Below are positions 1 through 7,686 of a stretch of DNA of 11,008 nt, one piece after another. The first letter of the stretch is position 1. Every line of letters starts with the position of its first letter. Location: the NCBI GenBank assembly GCA_002685895.1, contig NYYK01000075.1:1622-12629 (forward strand), read 5' to 3'. The DNA is from Methanobacteriota archaeon. GTDB taxonomy: Archaea; Thermoplasmatota; Poseidoniia; Poseidoniales; Thalassarchaeaceae. The translations under genes were made by a program, and so were the position numbers. The notes under the pieces are model-generated. The model searched no databases. It saw only the letters and a list, made by a program, of their open reading frames with translations, and had not been told where the DNA came from.

Positions 1-59
1 TCATTACCTTCCAAATCACTAGCACTCTTTGGACGATAGCGTTCAGTCCAATCGGACAT
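1..59 (-). CDS. rfcL: Replication factor C subunit, probably large subunit (5' end only)
   Basis: Only the first 19 codons lie in the window; the gene runs off the left edge. The translation from the ATG at 59 is MSDWTERYRPKSASDLEGN. The W-T-E-[KR]-Y-R-P-K signature followed by a Leu-x-Gly-Asn is the extreme N-terminus of archaeal clamp-loader ATPases; 'WTE' and 'GN' fit the large subunit better than the small one ('WVEKYRP...GQ'). RFC opens the PCNA sliding clamp and loads it onto primed DNA. The start at 59 has a purine-rich GGAGG-type site about 6 nt upstream. In-frame ATGs at 83 and 80 would add 8 or 7 residues and overlap that site, so I prefer 59. It lies downstream of glyS on the same strand. 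Large versus small subunit cannot be settled from 19 residues. Confidence 0.72.
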   Translation of the reverse strand, partial: MSDWTERYRPKSASDLEGN

Positions 60-162
60 AATGCCCTCCCCCTCGCTCATCATGTGGACCTGATGCGTGA
101 GGGGTTTTGAATGTTCATCATTTTGTCATACCAAATAACTGAAAATTAGGCAATAAAACAAC
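60..162 (-). promoter_or_regulatory. Intergenic region between glyS stop and rfcL start
   Basis: About 100 bp separate the two minus-strand genes. Read on the minus strand, the part nearest the glyS stop is T-rich (139-162, two T4 runs), as expected for an archaeal U-tract terminator. The middle holds A/T-rich stretches around 128-155 that could carry a TATA element for rfcL, but no box is clear. The last 25 bases are G-rich and contain the ribosome binding site. I cannot tell from sequence whether rfcL has its own promoter or is read through from glyS. Confidence 0.3.
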
Positions 163-1887
163 TCAGAAAAGAGAGTGTAGTGAGTTTTCGTTGAGGTGAG
201 TAATCAAATCCTCTTGAGAAATTCTAATTTGTGTTTGGTCATCTCTTCTGCGGACAGTGACAGTGCCATCTTCAGTAGTGGTATGATCAATTGTGACTGC
301 CCAAGGTACTCCGATTTCATCGGCCCTTGCATATCGTCTACCAATTGATTTGGAGCCATCATAGTAGGCATTAATTCCGCGCAGAGTGAGAATTTTGGAA
401 CGAATTTGCTCAGCCAATTCATTCATGCCATCTTTTTCAAAGAGTGGAAGTACCACGACTTCGTATGGTGCTACAGATTCTGCAAGGTGTAGAATAAGGT
501 ACTCTTCACCCTGTTTCTCTGTCATCTCATATCCATGGTCAAGAATATGCCAAATTATTCTATCAAGTCCGAATGCGGGTTCAACAACATGAGGGAGGAA
601 CCATTCGCCACGAATGGTTTCTTGTACTTGTTTTATTTCCACCATATGTTCTTCAATCGTAACATTTGAACCATCATTGAGATCCAATTCAAAGGGGAAG
701 TTAGATGGTAAATTCTTCATGTTAAGTAAAGCATCACTAACCAACCCAGCATGTTCCCTAAATGTTGGTCCAACTACTGAACCAATAGGTGCTACAACCA
801 TTTTGTCAACTTCAACAGGTTCGGGGAATTCCCTCCAAGCTCTCAACTCGTTGCTCTTTGTAGCGTCTTCATGGGCTCCAAGATCATAGCAACCACGATG
901 GGCAATTCCAACACATTCAATCCAACCATAGGAGCCTAACATCTCTAAGTCCCAACAATCAGTAGCATAGTGAGCCATTTCATCTGATTCATGTTGTCTG
1001 AATCTTATCTTGCTAGAATCAGCCCCAATTCCAATTAGAAAATCGTAGGTTTCAGCCATGAATAGTGCGACAGTAGGGTGGCGGACTATGTTGGCCTCAA
1101 GTGCATCGGCAATAGTTACTTGAATTGATTCTGATGTTTTACCGGCAGGGTCAGGAATCAAGAGAAATTTGGTATCATCCCATTTAGATAAATTATGTAC
1201 GGGTGGCTGTTCGGGGTCAATGAAATATTCTAATTCGGCCATATTGAATTCACGCTGACGAATCATCCCCTGTCGAGGGCTAATCTCATTACGATAACCC
1301 TTGCCAACTTGTATTGCTCCAAAAGGCAATCTGTTTCTAAAATGCCGTTGAATCATTGGATATGTCAAAAACATACCTTGGGCAGTTTCCGGTCTCATGT
1401 ATGCTTGTCTTCCTCCGCCTGTGGCTCCAATAATAGTCGAGAACATCAAGTTCATTGGTCGTGAGGGGAGCCATTCCATTCCGCTACAAGTTGGACAACT
1501 AACTTCCTTCGAGGTGATTATTGAATCGAGTTCAGGACCTTCTAATGAATCGGGGTTGGAGTGGTAATCTTCAACCAAATGGTCACTACGAAAAATTGCA
1601 TTACAAGAACCACATTCTGAAGCATGATCATTGAAAGCACCGACATGGCCACTAGCCTCCAATACTGAATGTGGGGTAATGGTGGGGCTGTCAATTTCAA
1701 CGATATTTCCCTTTGATAACCAATGTTCTCGCCATTGATTCTGAACTTTCCTGAGTAACCTTCCACCGACAGGCCCGTAGTCGAAAAGACCAGCAACCCC
1801 GCCATGGATAGAAAATGCAGGGAAGATAATGCCTCTTCTTTTCAACAAAGACATGAGAGAGTTGACACGTTCACCCTCATCAGACAT
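163..1887 (-). CDS. glyS: Glycyl-tRNA synthetase, archaeal/eukaryotic alpha2 type
   Basis: Class II synthetase that attaches glycine to tRNA-Gly in the cytosol; 574 residues from the ATG at 1887, normal for the dimeric archaeal type. Visible landmarks (numbered from that start): the N-terminal RRGIIFPAFSIHGGVAGLFD block near 17-36; a zinc-binding insertion with Cys92/Cys95 and Cys131/Cys134; class II motif 2 near 197-222 (YRNEISPRQGMIRQREF); motif 3 as EPAFGLDRIIWHIL; and a C-terminal anticodon-binding domain containing GSKSIGRRYARADEIG. All expected parts are present, so it should be functional. An in-frame ATG at 1899 would add four residues (MGEA). I chose 1887 because GGTGA lies just upstream of it and would be inside the coding region otherwise, while nothing resembling a binding site precedes 1899. 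It diverges from the ferredoxin-like gene and precedes rfcL. Confidence 0.97.
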   Translation of the reverse strand: MSDEGERVNSLMSLLKRRGIIFPAFSIHGGVAGLFDYGPVGGRLLRKVQNQWREHWLSKGNIVEIDSPTITPHSVLEASGHVGAFNDHASECGSCNAIFRSDHLVEDYHSNPDSLEGPELDSIITSKEVSCPTCSGMEWLPSRPMNLMFSTIIGATGGGRQAYMRPETAQGMFLTYPMIQRHFRNRLPFGAIQVGKGYRNEISPRQGMIRQREFNMAELEYFIDPEQPPVHNLSKWDDTKFLLIPDPAGKTSESIQVTIADALEANIVRHPTVALFMAETYDFLIGIGADSSKIRFRQHESDEMAHYATDCWDLEMLGSYGWIECVGIAHRGCYDLGAHEDATKSNELRAWREFPEPVEVDKMVVAPIGSVVGPTFREHAGLVSDALLNMKNLPSNFPFELDLNDGSNVTIEEHMVEIKQVQETIRGEWFLPHVVEPAFGLDRIIWHILDHGYEMTEKQGEEYLILHLAESVAPYEVVVLPLFEKDGMNELAEQIRSKILTLRGINAYYDGSKSIGRRYARADEIGVPWAVTIDHTTTEDGTVTVRRRDDQTQIRISQEDLITHLNENSLHSLF

Positions 1888-1889
1888 TG

Positions 1890-1896
1890 CCTCACC
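1890..1896 (-). promoter_or_regulatory. Ribosome binding site of glyS (GGTGAGG)
   Basis: GGTGAGG on the minus strand resembles the GGTGA part of the archaeal anti-16S consensus. It lies 2-4 nt before the ATG at 1887 and within the codons that the alternative ATG at 1899 would use, which favours the shorter protein. The spacing is short, so a leaderless start at 1899 is not excluded. Confidence 0.45.
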
Positions 1897-1955
1897 CATA
1901 GAGAGTCGGGAGTGGTTGGGTTCTCAATGCTTCGCCACGAATACCATCAATAGTG

Positions 1956-1968
1956 CCCACTCAGTGGG
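1956..1968. repeat. Inverted repeat CCCACT-C-AGTGGG
   Basis: Perfect 6-bp arms around one central base, ending 7 bp before the ATG at 1976. It could be an operator or an mRNA hairpin masking the start of the ferredoxin-like gene. Arms of this length also arise by chance several times in 11 kb, so position is the only argument for function. Confidence 0.35.
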
Positions 1969-1975
1969 GAAACAC

Positions 1976-2287
1976 ATGGGTCAGGCGATGGTTGAGATTA
2001 TCGAACCGGATTGTACTGGCTGTGACCTTTGTATCACGCATTGTCCATTTGAGGCATTATTGCCACTGTCAGACTGTCCCGAAGGACGAAGAAAAAGGCC
2101 AGTTATAGTCCTAAATGAGAAGTGCGTGGGGTGTCTCAGTTGTTTGGCGTCATGTCCTACTAGTGCTTTGAGAGAAGTTATTATCCCCGCTGAATCAGAA
2201 ATTTCACCTTTGATTGTTGACAGAGAAAGGGCGCCGTCTGTTGAAAGTGTTAATCGATGGGGTAAAGATGGAAACAAATGGGCTTGA
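1976..2287 (+). CDS. Small 2x[4Fe-4S] ferredoxin-like protein
   Basis: A 103-residue soluble iron-sulfur protein, probably an electron carrier or a subunit of an oxidoreductase; the partner is unknown. It has two classic CX2CX2CX3CP cluster sites: Cys13/16/19/23 (CTGCDLCITHCP) and Cys50/53/56/60 (CVGCLSCLASCP). In each site the last Cys should serve the other cluster, as in bacterial-type 2[4Fe-4S] ferredoxins. The 26-residue linker between the sites is longer than in minimal ferredoxins and carries an extra Cys34 and a basic patch (EGRRKRP). A C-terminal tail of about 40 residues has no recognisable domain. The reading frame stays open upstream to 1829, but that part overlaps glyS antisense and has no ferredoxin features. 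Starts at 1964 (GTG) and 1988 (ATG) are alternatives. No redox enzyme lies next to it, so context does not reveal its job. Confidence 0.85.
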   Translation: MGQAMVEIIEPDCTGCDLCITHCPFEALLPLSDCPEGRRKRPVIVLNEKCVGCLSCLASCPTSALREVIIPAESEISPLIVDRERAPSVESVNRWGKDGNKWA

Positions 2288-2394
2288 CACAGTCTTGCAA
2301 TATCACTCTATAGCGCATTAGATATTCGTAATATCCGAATTATTGATATATTGAATCGATTCCCTGTGTCTCATAGGCATAGGTGAATGATAAT
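2288..2394 (+). promoter_or_regulatory. lhr promoter region with clustered inverted repeats
   Basis: This A/T-rich 107-bp gap holds a TATA-like TGATATATTG at 2344-2353, about 45 bp before the ATG at 2395. With an archaeal start site about 25 bp past the box, that leaves a leader of roughly 20 nt, enough for the AGGTGA at 2381-2386. Inverted repeats lie on both sides of the box: GATATT-CGT-AATATC (2321-2335), the overlapping ATTCG-N7-CGAAT (2324-2340), and the palindrome GAATCGATTC (2353-2362). They could be operators for lhr, or the first could be part of the end of the ferredoxin-like transcript. Confidence 0.45.
2381..2386 (+). promoter_or_regulatory. Ribosome binding site of lhr (AGGTGA)
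   Basis: AGGTGA ends 8 nt before the ATG at 2395. The alternative GTG start at 2383 lies inside this motif, so the ATG is the better start and the protein is four residues shorter than the longest open frame. Confidence 0.55.
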
Positions 2395-5300
2395 ATGACA
2401 GAGATAGTATACTTAGATTCGTATGATGAATCTGAAGTAATTTACAGTTCTCTTTCCCAACCAGTACGTGATTGGTTCAAGGATACATTCCCCGATTTCA
2501 CAGATTCTCAGAAGATGGCAATCTCATCAATTGCTAATGGTGATAATCTGTTACTTTGTAGCCCCACTGGTAGCGGTAAGACGCTAACAGCATTTCTCTC
2601 AATAATTGATAAATTAGTGAGATTGGCACTTGATGGAAAATTAGAAGATAAGGTATATTGTGTTTATATCTCCCCAATCAAAGCCTTGGCTAATGACATT
2701 CAGAAAAATCTAATTGATCCACTTACTGAAATCAAAGAGAGGTTTCTCCCTAAGCGCACGAAAGATATCAAGGTTGGATTGAGGACTGGGGATACCAGTC
2801 AATCAGAGCGTCAGAAAATGTTACGCAAACCCCCACATATTCTCATTACTACCCCAGAAAGTCTAGGACTTGCTCTTGCTTCATCCAAATTCCGCCCATT
2901 GATGAATGAATTGAAATGGCTAATTCTAGATGAATTACATAGTTTGGTTCCCTCCAAAAGGGGCACTCTTCTATCTTTGACTATTTCTTTACTTGATTCG
3001 GTGATTGTCAGCCCCGTTCAGAGAATAGGTATTTCTGCAACTATGGAACCATTGGACGAAGTTGCGAGATTCCTTGTACCAGCTAGCGATAATCAAAGAG
3101 TAAAGATTGCCAAGATTAGTGGGGCAAGGGAATTAGATCTCGATATTATTCTCCCACACCCTAGGTTTGGTGACCCTACTTTTGATCATAAACAGATTCT
3201 TGATGCTAATGTTGAGAACATATTGGATTTAGTTGAGGCTCATACAACCACAATTGTTTTCGTTAATACAAGGAAAATGACTGAAGAAATTGTTCAGAAA
3301 ATCCGTCGTCTAGCTGGTTGGGATGATTCAGGTGTTGAGGCGCACCATGGTTCAATGAACAAACAGATTCGCAAAGATGTAGAACAGCGCCTGAAAATGG
3401 GTGAGCTTAGATGCTGCGTTTCATCATCCTCACTTGAATTAGGTATTGATATTGGAACTGTAGATTTAGTTATTCAACTTGGCTCTCCTGGAAGTATTGC
3501 CACTGCTCTCCAAAGGATTGGTAGAGCGGGTCACCATGTAGGTGGGATTCCAAGAGCACGTTTCCTACCCACTGGCCCACACGACCTTGTCGAACTTGTT
3601 GCACTTCAGGGAGCTATAATGTCTGGTGAAATGGATTTGCTGACCTTTCCAGAAAACGCTTTGGATGTACTTGCTCAATTCATGGTGGGTCTCACCATTG
3701 TGGGTGAACAGGATATTGATGAAGTGTATGAATTGATTACAGCTGCATGGCCTTATCGTTATCTTCCCTATGATGATTACATCGAAGTCATTGATATGTT
3801 AGAAGAGGAGAAGCGCCTTTGGGTAGATTGGGAGGAGAATACAATTGGCAAGCGCGGCTACTCACAGATGATTTACTACACTAACCTTGGTACAATTTCT
3901 CCCGACAATAATTATCTCGTCTTGAATACTGATGGTTCGATGATAGGACAATTATCATCTTCTTTCGTTTCAAGTGTTAGACCTGGTGATGTTATTCTGT
4001 TAGGTGGAACAACCTACAGAATTCAATCTATTCAAGGCTCAAGAGTAAATGTGACTCCGGTAACCGGATTTAGGCCCACTGTGCCGTCTTGGTCTGGGGA
4101 GGCATTGAGTAGGAGTCCAGAATTGTCACACTCTGTGCTTAAACTTCAGAAAGCAACCATGCTTGCTTTGAGGAGGCAGAGGGACCCACGTCGTCTACTA
4201 AAGGAGGGATACGGGTTATCTAGCCGTATTTCAGAAGCAGTTGCCCGTTTCATGGAGCAACATGTTGCTGAGTCATTCGAAGTTCCGGGGCCAAATCGCA
4301 TTATGATGGAGCAAATAATAGGTGGTGGAACAACCTACATGGTGACTACATGTAGAGGGAGAGCCTTCAACATGACATTGGGATACTTCTTTGCAGGCAT
4401 CGCTTCAGCCCATGATATACAAGTCTATGAGATATCATTTGACGAAAATGGATTTCTCATCAAGTTATCAGATGATGTTGACCCAGGGGCTTTCCCAGCA
4501 GTTTTCAAGGCGAACGACCATCGGAAAGTAATTGAGAGTTATTTGATTGATACTCAACTTTTTGCCAAGCGATTTAGAGAAGTGGCTGGAAGAAGCTTGA
4601 TTATTCCTCGGCGTATTGGTGCTGAAGAAGTATCCCCCCAGCAATTCCAGCAAAAGGCAGATGCTTTGTTCAAGACACATCGCGCATCATCAGACTCACT
4701 ATTGATGAAGGAGGTATTCAACGAAATATTACATCACGACCTAGATATGAAGGGTCTTGACCAATTTGTTACTAAGGTTGTTGATGGAACATCACGTATT
4801 CTGCACACCCGAGTGAAGGTACCTTCTCCAATTGGAATGAATCTCTACATGTCAGCATTTGAGGACTTGCTCTCTATGCGTACTAGAGCCTATCTCATCA
4901 AGGATATAGATCCTGAAATTCTTCGCCGCTTGCTAGGGCAGAGGGCTCTTGCAACACAGTTGAATGAAGGGCAAGTGAATTCATACTATGAAGACAAAGT
5001 CTCTATTCCGGTCGATGCTAAATCTCTACTCGATATAATGGATATGGGTGGTGGTTTGGATAGGAACCATGCTAACCCTCTTTATCGTAATAAACTGGAA
5101 GGAATTGACAAAGAAATTATTCGCGGTTGGGTGAAGGAATTAATTGAAAATGGTGACATTGTTAGAATCAATAACACGGGACACGATGGCATAGACAACA
5201 AGTGGTTCTCAAGGAGAATGGGAGATATTCATGGTACACTCGGTGTTTTATCGTCTCATAATGCAGAAGACATAGACGACTTGAGAAAATTGTATACAGG

Positions 5301-7686
5301 TGGACTAACTTTTGATGTCAGTACAGAATATGAGGATACAGAAGTAATTGCATGGGAATCCAGCCCCCTTTCAGACCCCCACGAGTGTCTAAGGGTAAAA
5401 TTGGTTGATTTGCTTGGTAGTGAAGGCCCTCAAACACTAGATATTCTTGTGTCAAGGTTACCCTTCCCTAAGCCGATGATTGAAAATATTCTGCACGAAC
5501 TTGAAGTACGCAACATAGTCACTATCGGATTCTATAGACAGACAGATGAAGGGGAATTTATTCTTAGAGTTGATGAACATTACATTACTGGCGGTGAAGA
5601 GGATGTTATTGCTTACCGTAATTTGCAGAATCTATTACTAACCAAATCATTCAAACTTCACGATGACCCATTGGATGCTCTCGCTTCACATGTGATGATT
5701 CAGAAGATGCATGAGTTATTGGATCGAGTCAAATCATTCAGATTTTCTGATTGGAAGGACTTGAAGCACGACCCCGATGTAGTCATGGGTAGGCTTCTAC
5801 ACAACAGAGTTGGATATACTAAAAAGGATCAGTTGCCCCTATTGTTGGGTCTGCGCCCAGAGCCCTGGATAGGTGAAATGGAAGCAAAATTATTGATTAA
5901 TATTACTGCTAATGACAATGTTACGCGCCAGCAGGTACTTGCTGATATCCCCAGAGATGAGGAATCAAAGTACCTAATGAATAGAGCCAAGTACGCTATC
6001 AACAACATGGAAAGGCAGTTACTATGTGTTAAACAGTATGAAGAACTTCCCGAGCGTAAGAGAAGTCTCTCTCTTTTCCATCGAGTAAAAGATGTATACA
6101 ATGCAATGCCATTTGACGATGCATTAGTAGAATTAATCCGAAGAATAGGGCCAGTAAAAAGATACACGCTTGGGTGGTATGTGAGCAGAGCTGGCGATGA
6201 ATTGGATGATGCCTTACGCTTACTGATGGATCAAGGAAGAATTACAAAAGTGATAGCATTACAACCAGAGTTGACAGATTTCTATTGCCTATTGGTAGAC
6301 GCCCCTGAGGTAAAGAAAAGAGTGCGTGAAGATAGGAAAATGAGAATCCTAACTCAGTCCGACCCGTTTTGTTCTAGATTCATACAAGAGGTTCGGTATG
6401 TGCTCAAACAGGGGTGGTACTATCCAGTTTTCAAAGGAGTTGACCCTGTTGGTCGTATTTTGATGTACAAGGTGAATGATTATCTAGAAATCAAAGATAT
6501 TCATATCCCTCATGCATATCTTGATGAGTTTGTCATTGAATTTGAGCGTTTATTGGAGAATTATCGTGATACGCTTGTTGAGATTGCAGTTTTGACTAAT
6601 TTCAATGGGGAAAATATTTCGGAGGCAAGAGAAGAAACTAAGCAAGCTTTCGATAGGATTGGCTTCAAAGGAATTGGTGATGGTAGAAGGTTAATTCGTG
6701 GCGGAGTGATGGATCCTAGGCCAGTAAAGGATTCTGTCAGGGTTCTTTTCTTCAATAACAAAATGCACCAACACTCGCGCACTGAAAATGAAACTTTGGC
6801 TGTAAAAAATGTTAGTGAAGTCCGTGATGACTTTGCCCTTCGTGGACGCTGCGAATCATATCGGGTCGATTTGAAATCCATGGCTAGTGCTAATCAATTG
6901 CACCAAGGAACAAATCTCACAGGCCATCGCGTTTACGCTCCCTATTCCCATTTCCAAAAGTTATTGACAATTCGAAATTTGCCACCCGATGAGGAGTTAC
7001 TTGATGTTCTAGAGTTCTTCACTGACAATTCAGACCCACAGTTGTTCATGGATAGGCATGCGCTACGTCGTTCCGAATTCCGCAAACTTGCCCAACCTCT
7101 GATTCGTTCGGGACATTTAGTTCAGGATTATCGTGGAGGTTTCCGTACGGTTCACCCAACCATAGCAACAGATCATTGGCAATTCAAGCAAGATTACCTC
7201 ATCGAATTAATCAAAGAAATCCCTGTCATAACCATGAAGCAGTGTGAAAAGATGGCTGGCAAACCGTACATGCCAGAAGAAATAATGACAGTTCTACAAC
7301 ATCTTGTTGATGAAGGAGAATTCATCAAGGGATTCTTGCTTGAGGATTTGAATCAAGTCTGCTGGGGACGAAAAGATATGCTTGAAAGTGCTTCTAATAT
7401 CGAGAAGATGAGAGATTTCGTCCTCCCACCTTCAGACCCATTAGCTCCATATTTTGCTAAGTTACTGCGCGAGAGATTTGGTTTTGGCTCTGCTTACTTG
7501 GTCTTCTTTGATGAAGAACCAATTGCCGCATTCAAGGCAAATACGCGTGAGAATATCATTGATGTGACAGACCTAGTATCTGATCCAAAGTTGGAGAAAG
7601 AAGCACTTCGAGTCATTAAGGAATTTGCTTGGGAACATCAAATGCCGTTGCGTGGTAAGATAATTGAAAAAATCAAGAGACGTTGA
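2395..7686 (+). CDS. lhr: Giant Lhr-type superfamily 2 ATP-dependent helicase with long C-terminal extension
   Basis: A 1763-residue protein of the Lhr (large helicase-related) family, 3'-5' translocases linked to DNA repair. The helicase core is intact: Walker A PTGSGKT with Lys62, DELH box at 179-182, motif III SAT at 214-216, and motif VI QRIGRAGH at 373-380, preceded by the family block SSSSLELGIDIG. The winged-helix and Lhr 'domain 4' regions follow to about residue 880. The remaining half has no helicase motifs. It contains two stretches that resemble AlkZ/YcaQ-type winged-helix proteins, centred on ILTQSDPF (Asp1323) and VLPPSDPL (Asp1681). Well-known archaeal Lhr proteins are about 850-950 residues (core only); E. 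coli Lhr is about 1538, so this one resembles bacterial Lhr with an extra segment. The frame is unbroken. It probably acts on DNA in the cytosol; whether the C-terminus has glycosylase activity, as reported for bacterial Lhr, is unknown. It is preceded by its own TATA-like box. Confidence 0.93.
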   Translation: MTEIVYLDSYDESEVIYSSLSQPVRDWFKDTFPDFTDSQKMAISSIANGDNLLLCSPTGSGKTLTAFLSIIDKLVRLALDGKLEDKVYCVYISPIKALANDIQKNLIDPLTEIKERFLPKRTKDIKVGLRTGDTSQSERQKMLRKPPHILITTPESLGLALASSKFRPLMNELKWLILDELHSLVPSKRGTLLSLTISLLDSVIVSPVQRIGISATMEPLDEVARFLVPASDNQRVKIAKISGARELDLDIILPHPRFGDPTFDHKQILDANVENILDLVEAHTTTIVFVNTRKMTEEIVQKIRRLAGWDDSGVEAHHGSMNKQIRKDVEQRLKMGELRCCVSSSSLELGIDIGTVDLVIQLGSPGSIATALQRIGRAGHHVGGIPRARFLPTGPHDLVELVALQGAIMSGEMDLLTFPENALDVLAQFMVGLTIVGEQDIDEVYELITAAWPYRYLPYDDYIEVIDMLEEEKRLWVDWEENTIGKRGYSQMIYYTNLGTISPDNNYLVLNTDGSMIGQLSSSFVSSVRPGDVILLGGTTYRIQSIQGSRVNVTPVTGFRPTVPSWSGEALSRSPELSHSVLKLQKATMLALRRQRDPRRLLKEGYGLSSRISEAVARFMEQHVAESFEVPGPNRIMMEQIIGGGTTYMVTTCRGRAFNMTLGYFFAGIASAHDIQVYEISFDENGFLIKLSDDVDPGAFPAVFKANDHRKVIESYLIDTQLFAKRFREVAGRSLIIPRRIGAEEVSPQQFQQKADALFKTHRASSDSLLMKEVFNEILHHDLDMKGLDQFVTKVVDGTSRILHTRVKVPSPIGMNLYMSAFEDLLSMRTRAYLIKDIDPEILRRLLGQRALATQLNEGQVNSYYEDKVSIPVDAKSLLDIMDMGGGLDRNHANPLYRNKLEGIDKEIIRGWVKELIENGDIVRINNTGHDGIDNKWFSRRMGDIHGTLGVLSSHNAEDIDDLRKLYTGGLTFDVSTEYEDTEVIAWESSPLSDPHECLRVKLVDLLGSEGPQTLDILVSRLPFPKPMIENILHELEVRNIVTIGFYRQTDEGEFILRVDEHYITGGEEDVIAYRNLQNLLLTKSFKLHDDPLDALASHVMIQKMHELLDRVKSFRFSDWKDLKHDPDVVMGRLLHNRVGYTKKDQLPLLLGLRPEPWIGEMEAKLLINITANDNVTRQQVLADIPRDEESKYLMNRAKYAINNMERQLLCVKQYEELPERKRSLSLFHRVKDVYNAMPFDDALVELIRRIGPVKRYTLGWYVSRAGDELDDALRLLMDQGRITKVIALQPELTDFYCLLVDAPEVKKRVREDRKMRILTQSDPFCSRFIQEVRYVLKQGWYYPVFKGVDPVGRILMYKVNDYLEIKDIHIPHAYLDEFVIEFERLLENYRDTLVEIAVLTNFNGENISEAREETKQAFDRIGFKGIGDGRRLIRGGVMDPRPVKDSVRVLFFNNKMHQHSRTENETLAVKNVSEVRDDFALRGRCESYRVDLKSMASANQLHQGTNLTGHRVYAPYSHFQKLLTIRNLPPDEELLDVLEFFTDNSDPQLFMDRHALRRSEFRKLAQPLIRSGHLVQDYRGGFRTVHPTIATDHWQFKQDYLIELIKEIPVITMKQCEKMAGKPYMPEEIMTVLQHLVDEGEFIKGFLLEDLNQVCWGRKDMLESASNIEKMRDFVLPPSDPLAPYFAKLLRERFGFGSAYLVFFDEEPIAAFKANTRENIIDVTDLVSDPKLEKEALRVIKEFAWEHQMPLRGKIIEKIKRR
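4003..4339 (+). repeat. 16-bp exact direct repeat inside lhr (4003-4018 and 4324-4339)
   Basis: GGTGGAACAACCTACA occurs twice, 321 bp apart, and is read in the same frame both times as Gly-Gly-Thr-Thr-Tyr. The surrounding residues differ, so this is not a recent domain duplication. It is probably a chance or weakly constrained match within the Lhr accessory domains. Confidence 0.5.
7673..7686. other. 14-bp tail-to-tail overlap of lhr and the archaeosortase gene
   Basis: The lhr stop (TGA, 7684-7686) and the archaeosortase stop (TGA on the minus strand, 7675-7673) lie inside each other's coding sequence. No room remains for a terminator between the genes, so each transcript must end within the other gene and be partly antisense to it. 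Confidence 0.9.

Larger units (their letters stand above)
1888..1975. promoter_or_regulatory. Divergent control region, glyS / ferredoxin-like gene
   Basis: This 88-bp gap separates two head-to-head starts and must hold both promoters. No strong TATA box is visible; the most A/T-rich stretch is around 1941-1953. It contains a 13-bp inverted repeat (1956-1968), and the two gene starts themselves are near-identical in opposite orientation. Confidence 0.4.

Noticed and set aside
386..889. Plus-strand open frames (386-592 and 614-889) opposite glyS
   Set aside because: They are antisense to a clearly conserved synthetase, have low-complexity Ser/Cys-rich translations and no binding site; typical shadow frames.
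1542..1805. Minus-strand 87-codon frame with a hydrophobic end
   Set aside because: It overlaps glyS in another frame of the same strand; the hydrophobic look comes from the codon shift, not a membrane protein.
1829..1975. N-terminal extension of the ferredoxin-like frame
   Set aside because: It runs antisense through the start of glyS, has no ferredoxin features, and better starts with closer spacing exist at 1976 and 1988.
4003..4339. Direct repeat in lhr as a sign of domain duplication
   Set aside because: Only 16 bp match and the flanking protein sequence is unrelated beyond GGTTY.
5829..6881. Minus-strand frames of about 110 codons opposite lhr (5829-6167, 6561-6881)
   Set aside because: The lhr frame is continuous and conserved-looking here; the opposite frames resemble no family.
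2395..7686. lhr as part of an antiviral defence system
   Set aside because: Its motifs are those of the Lhr repair family, and no nuclease, methyltransferase or other defence partner is adjacent.
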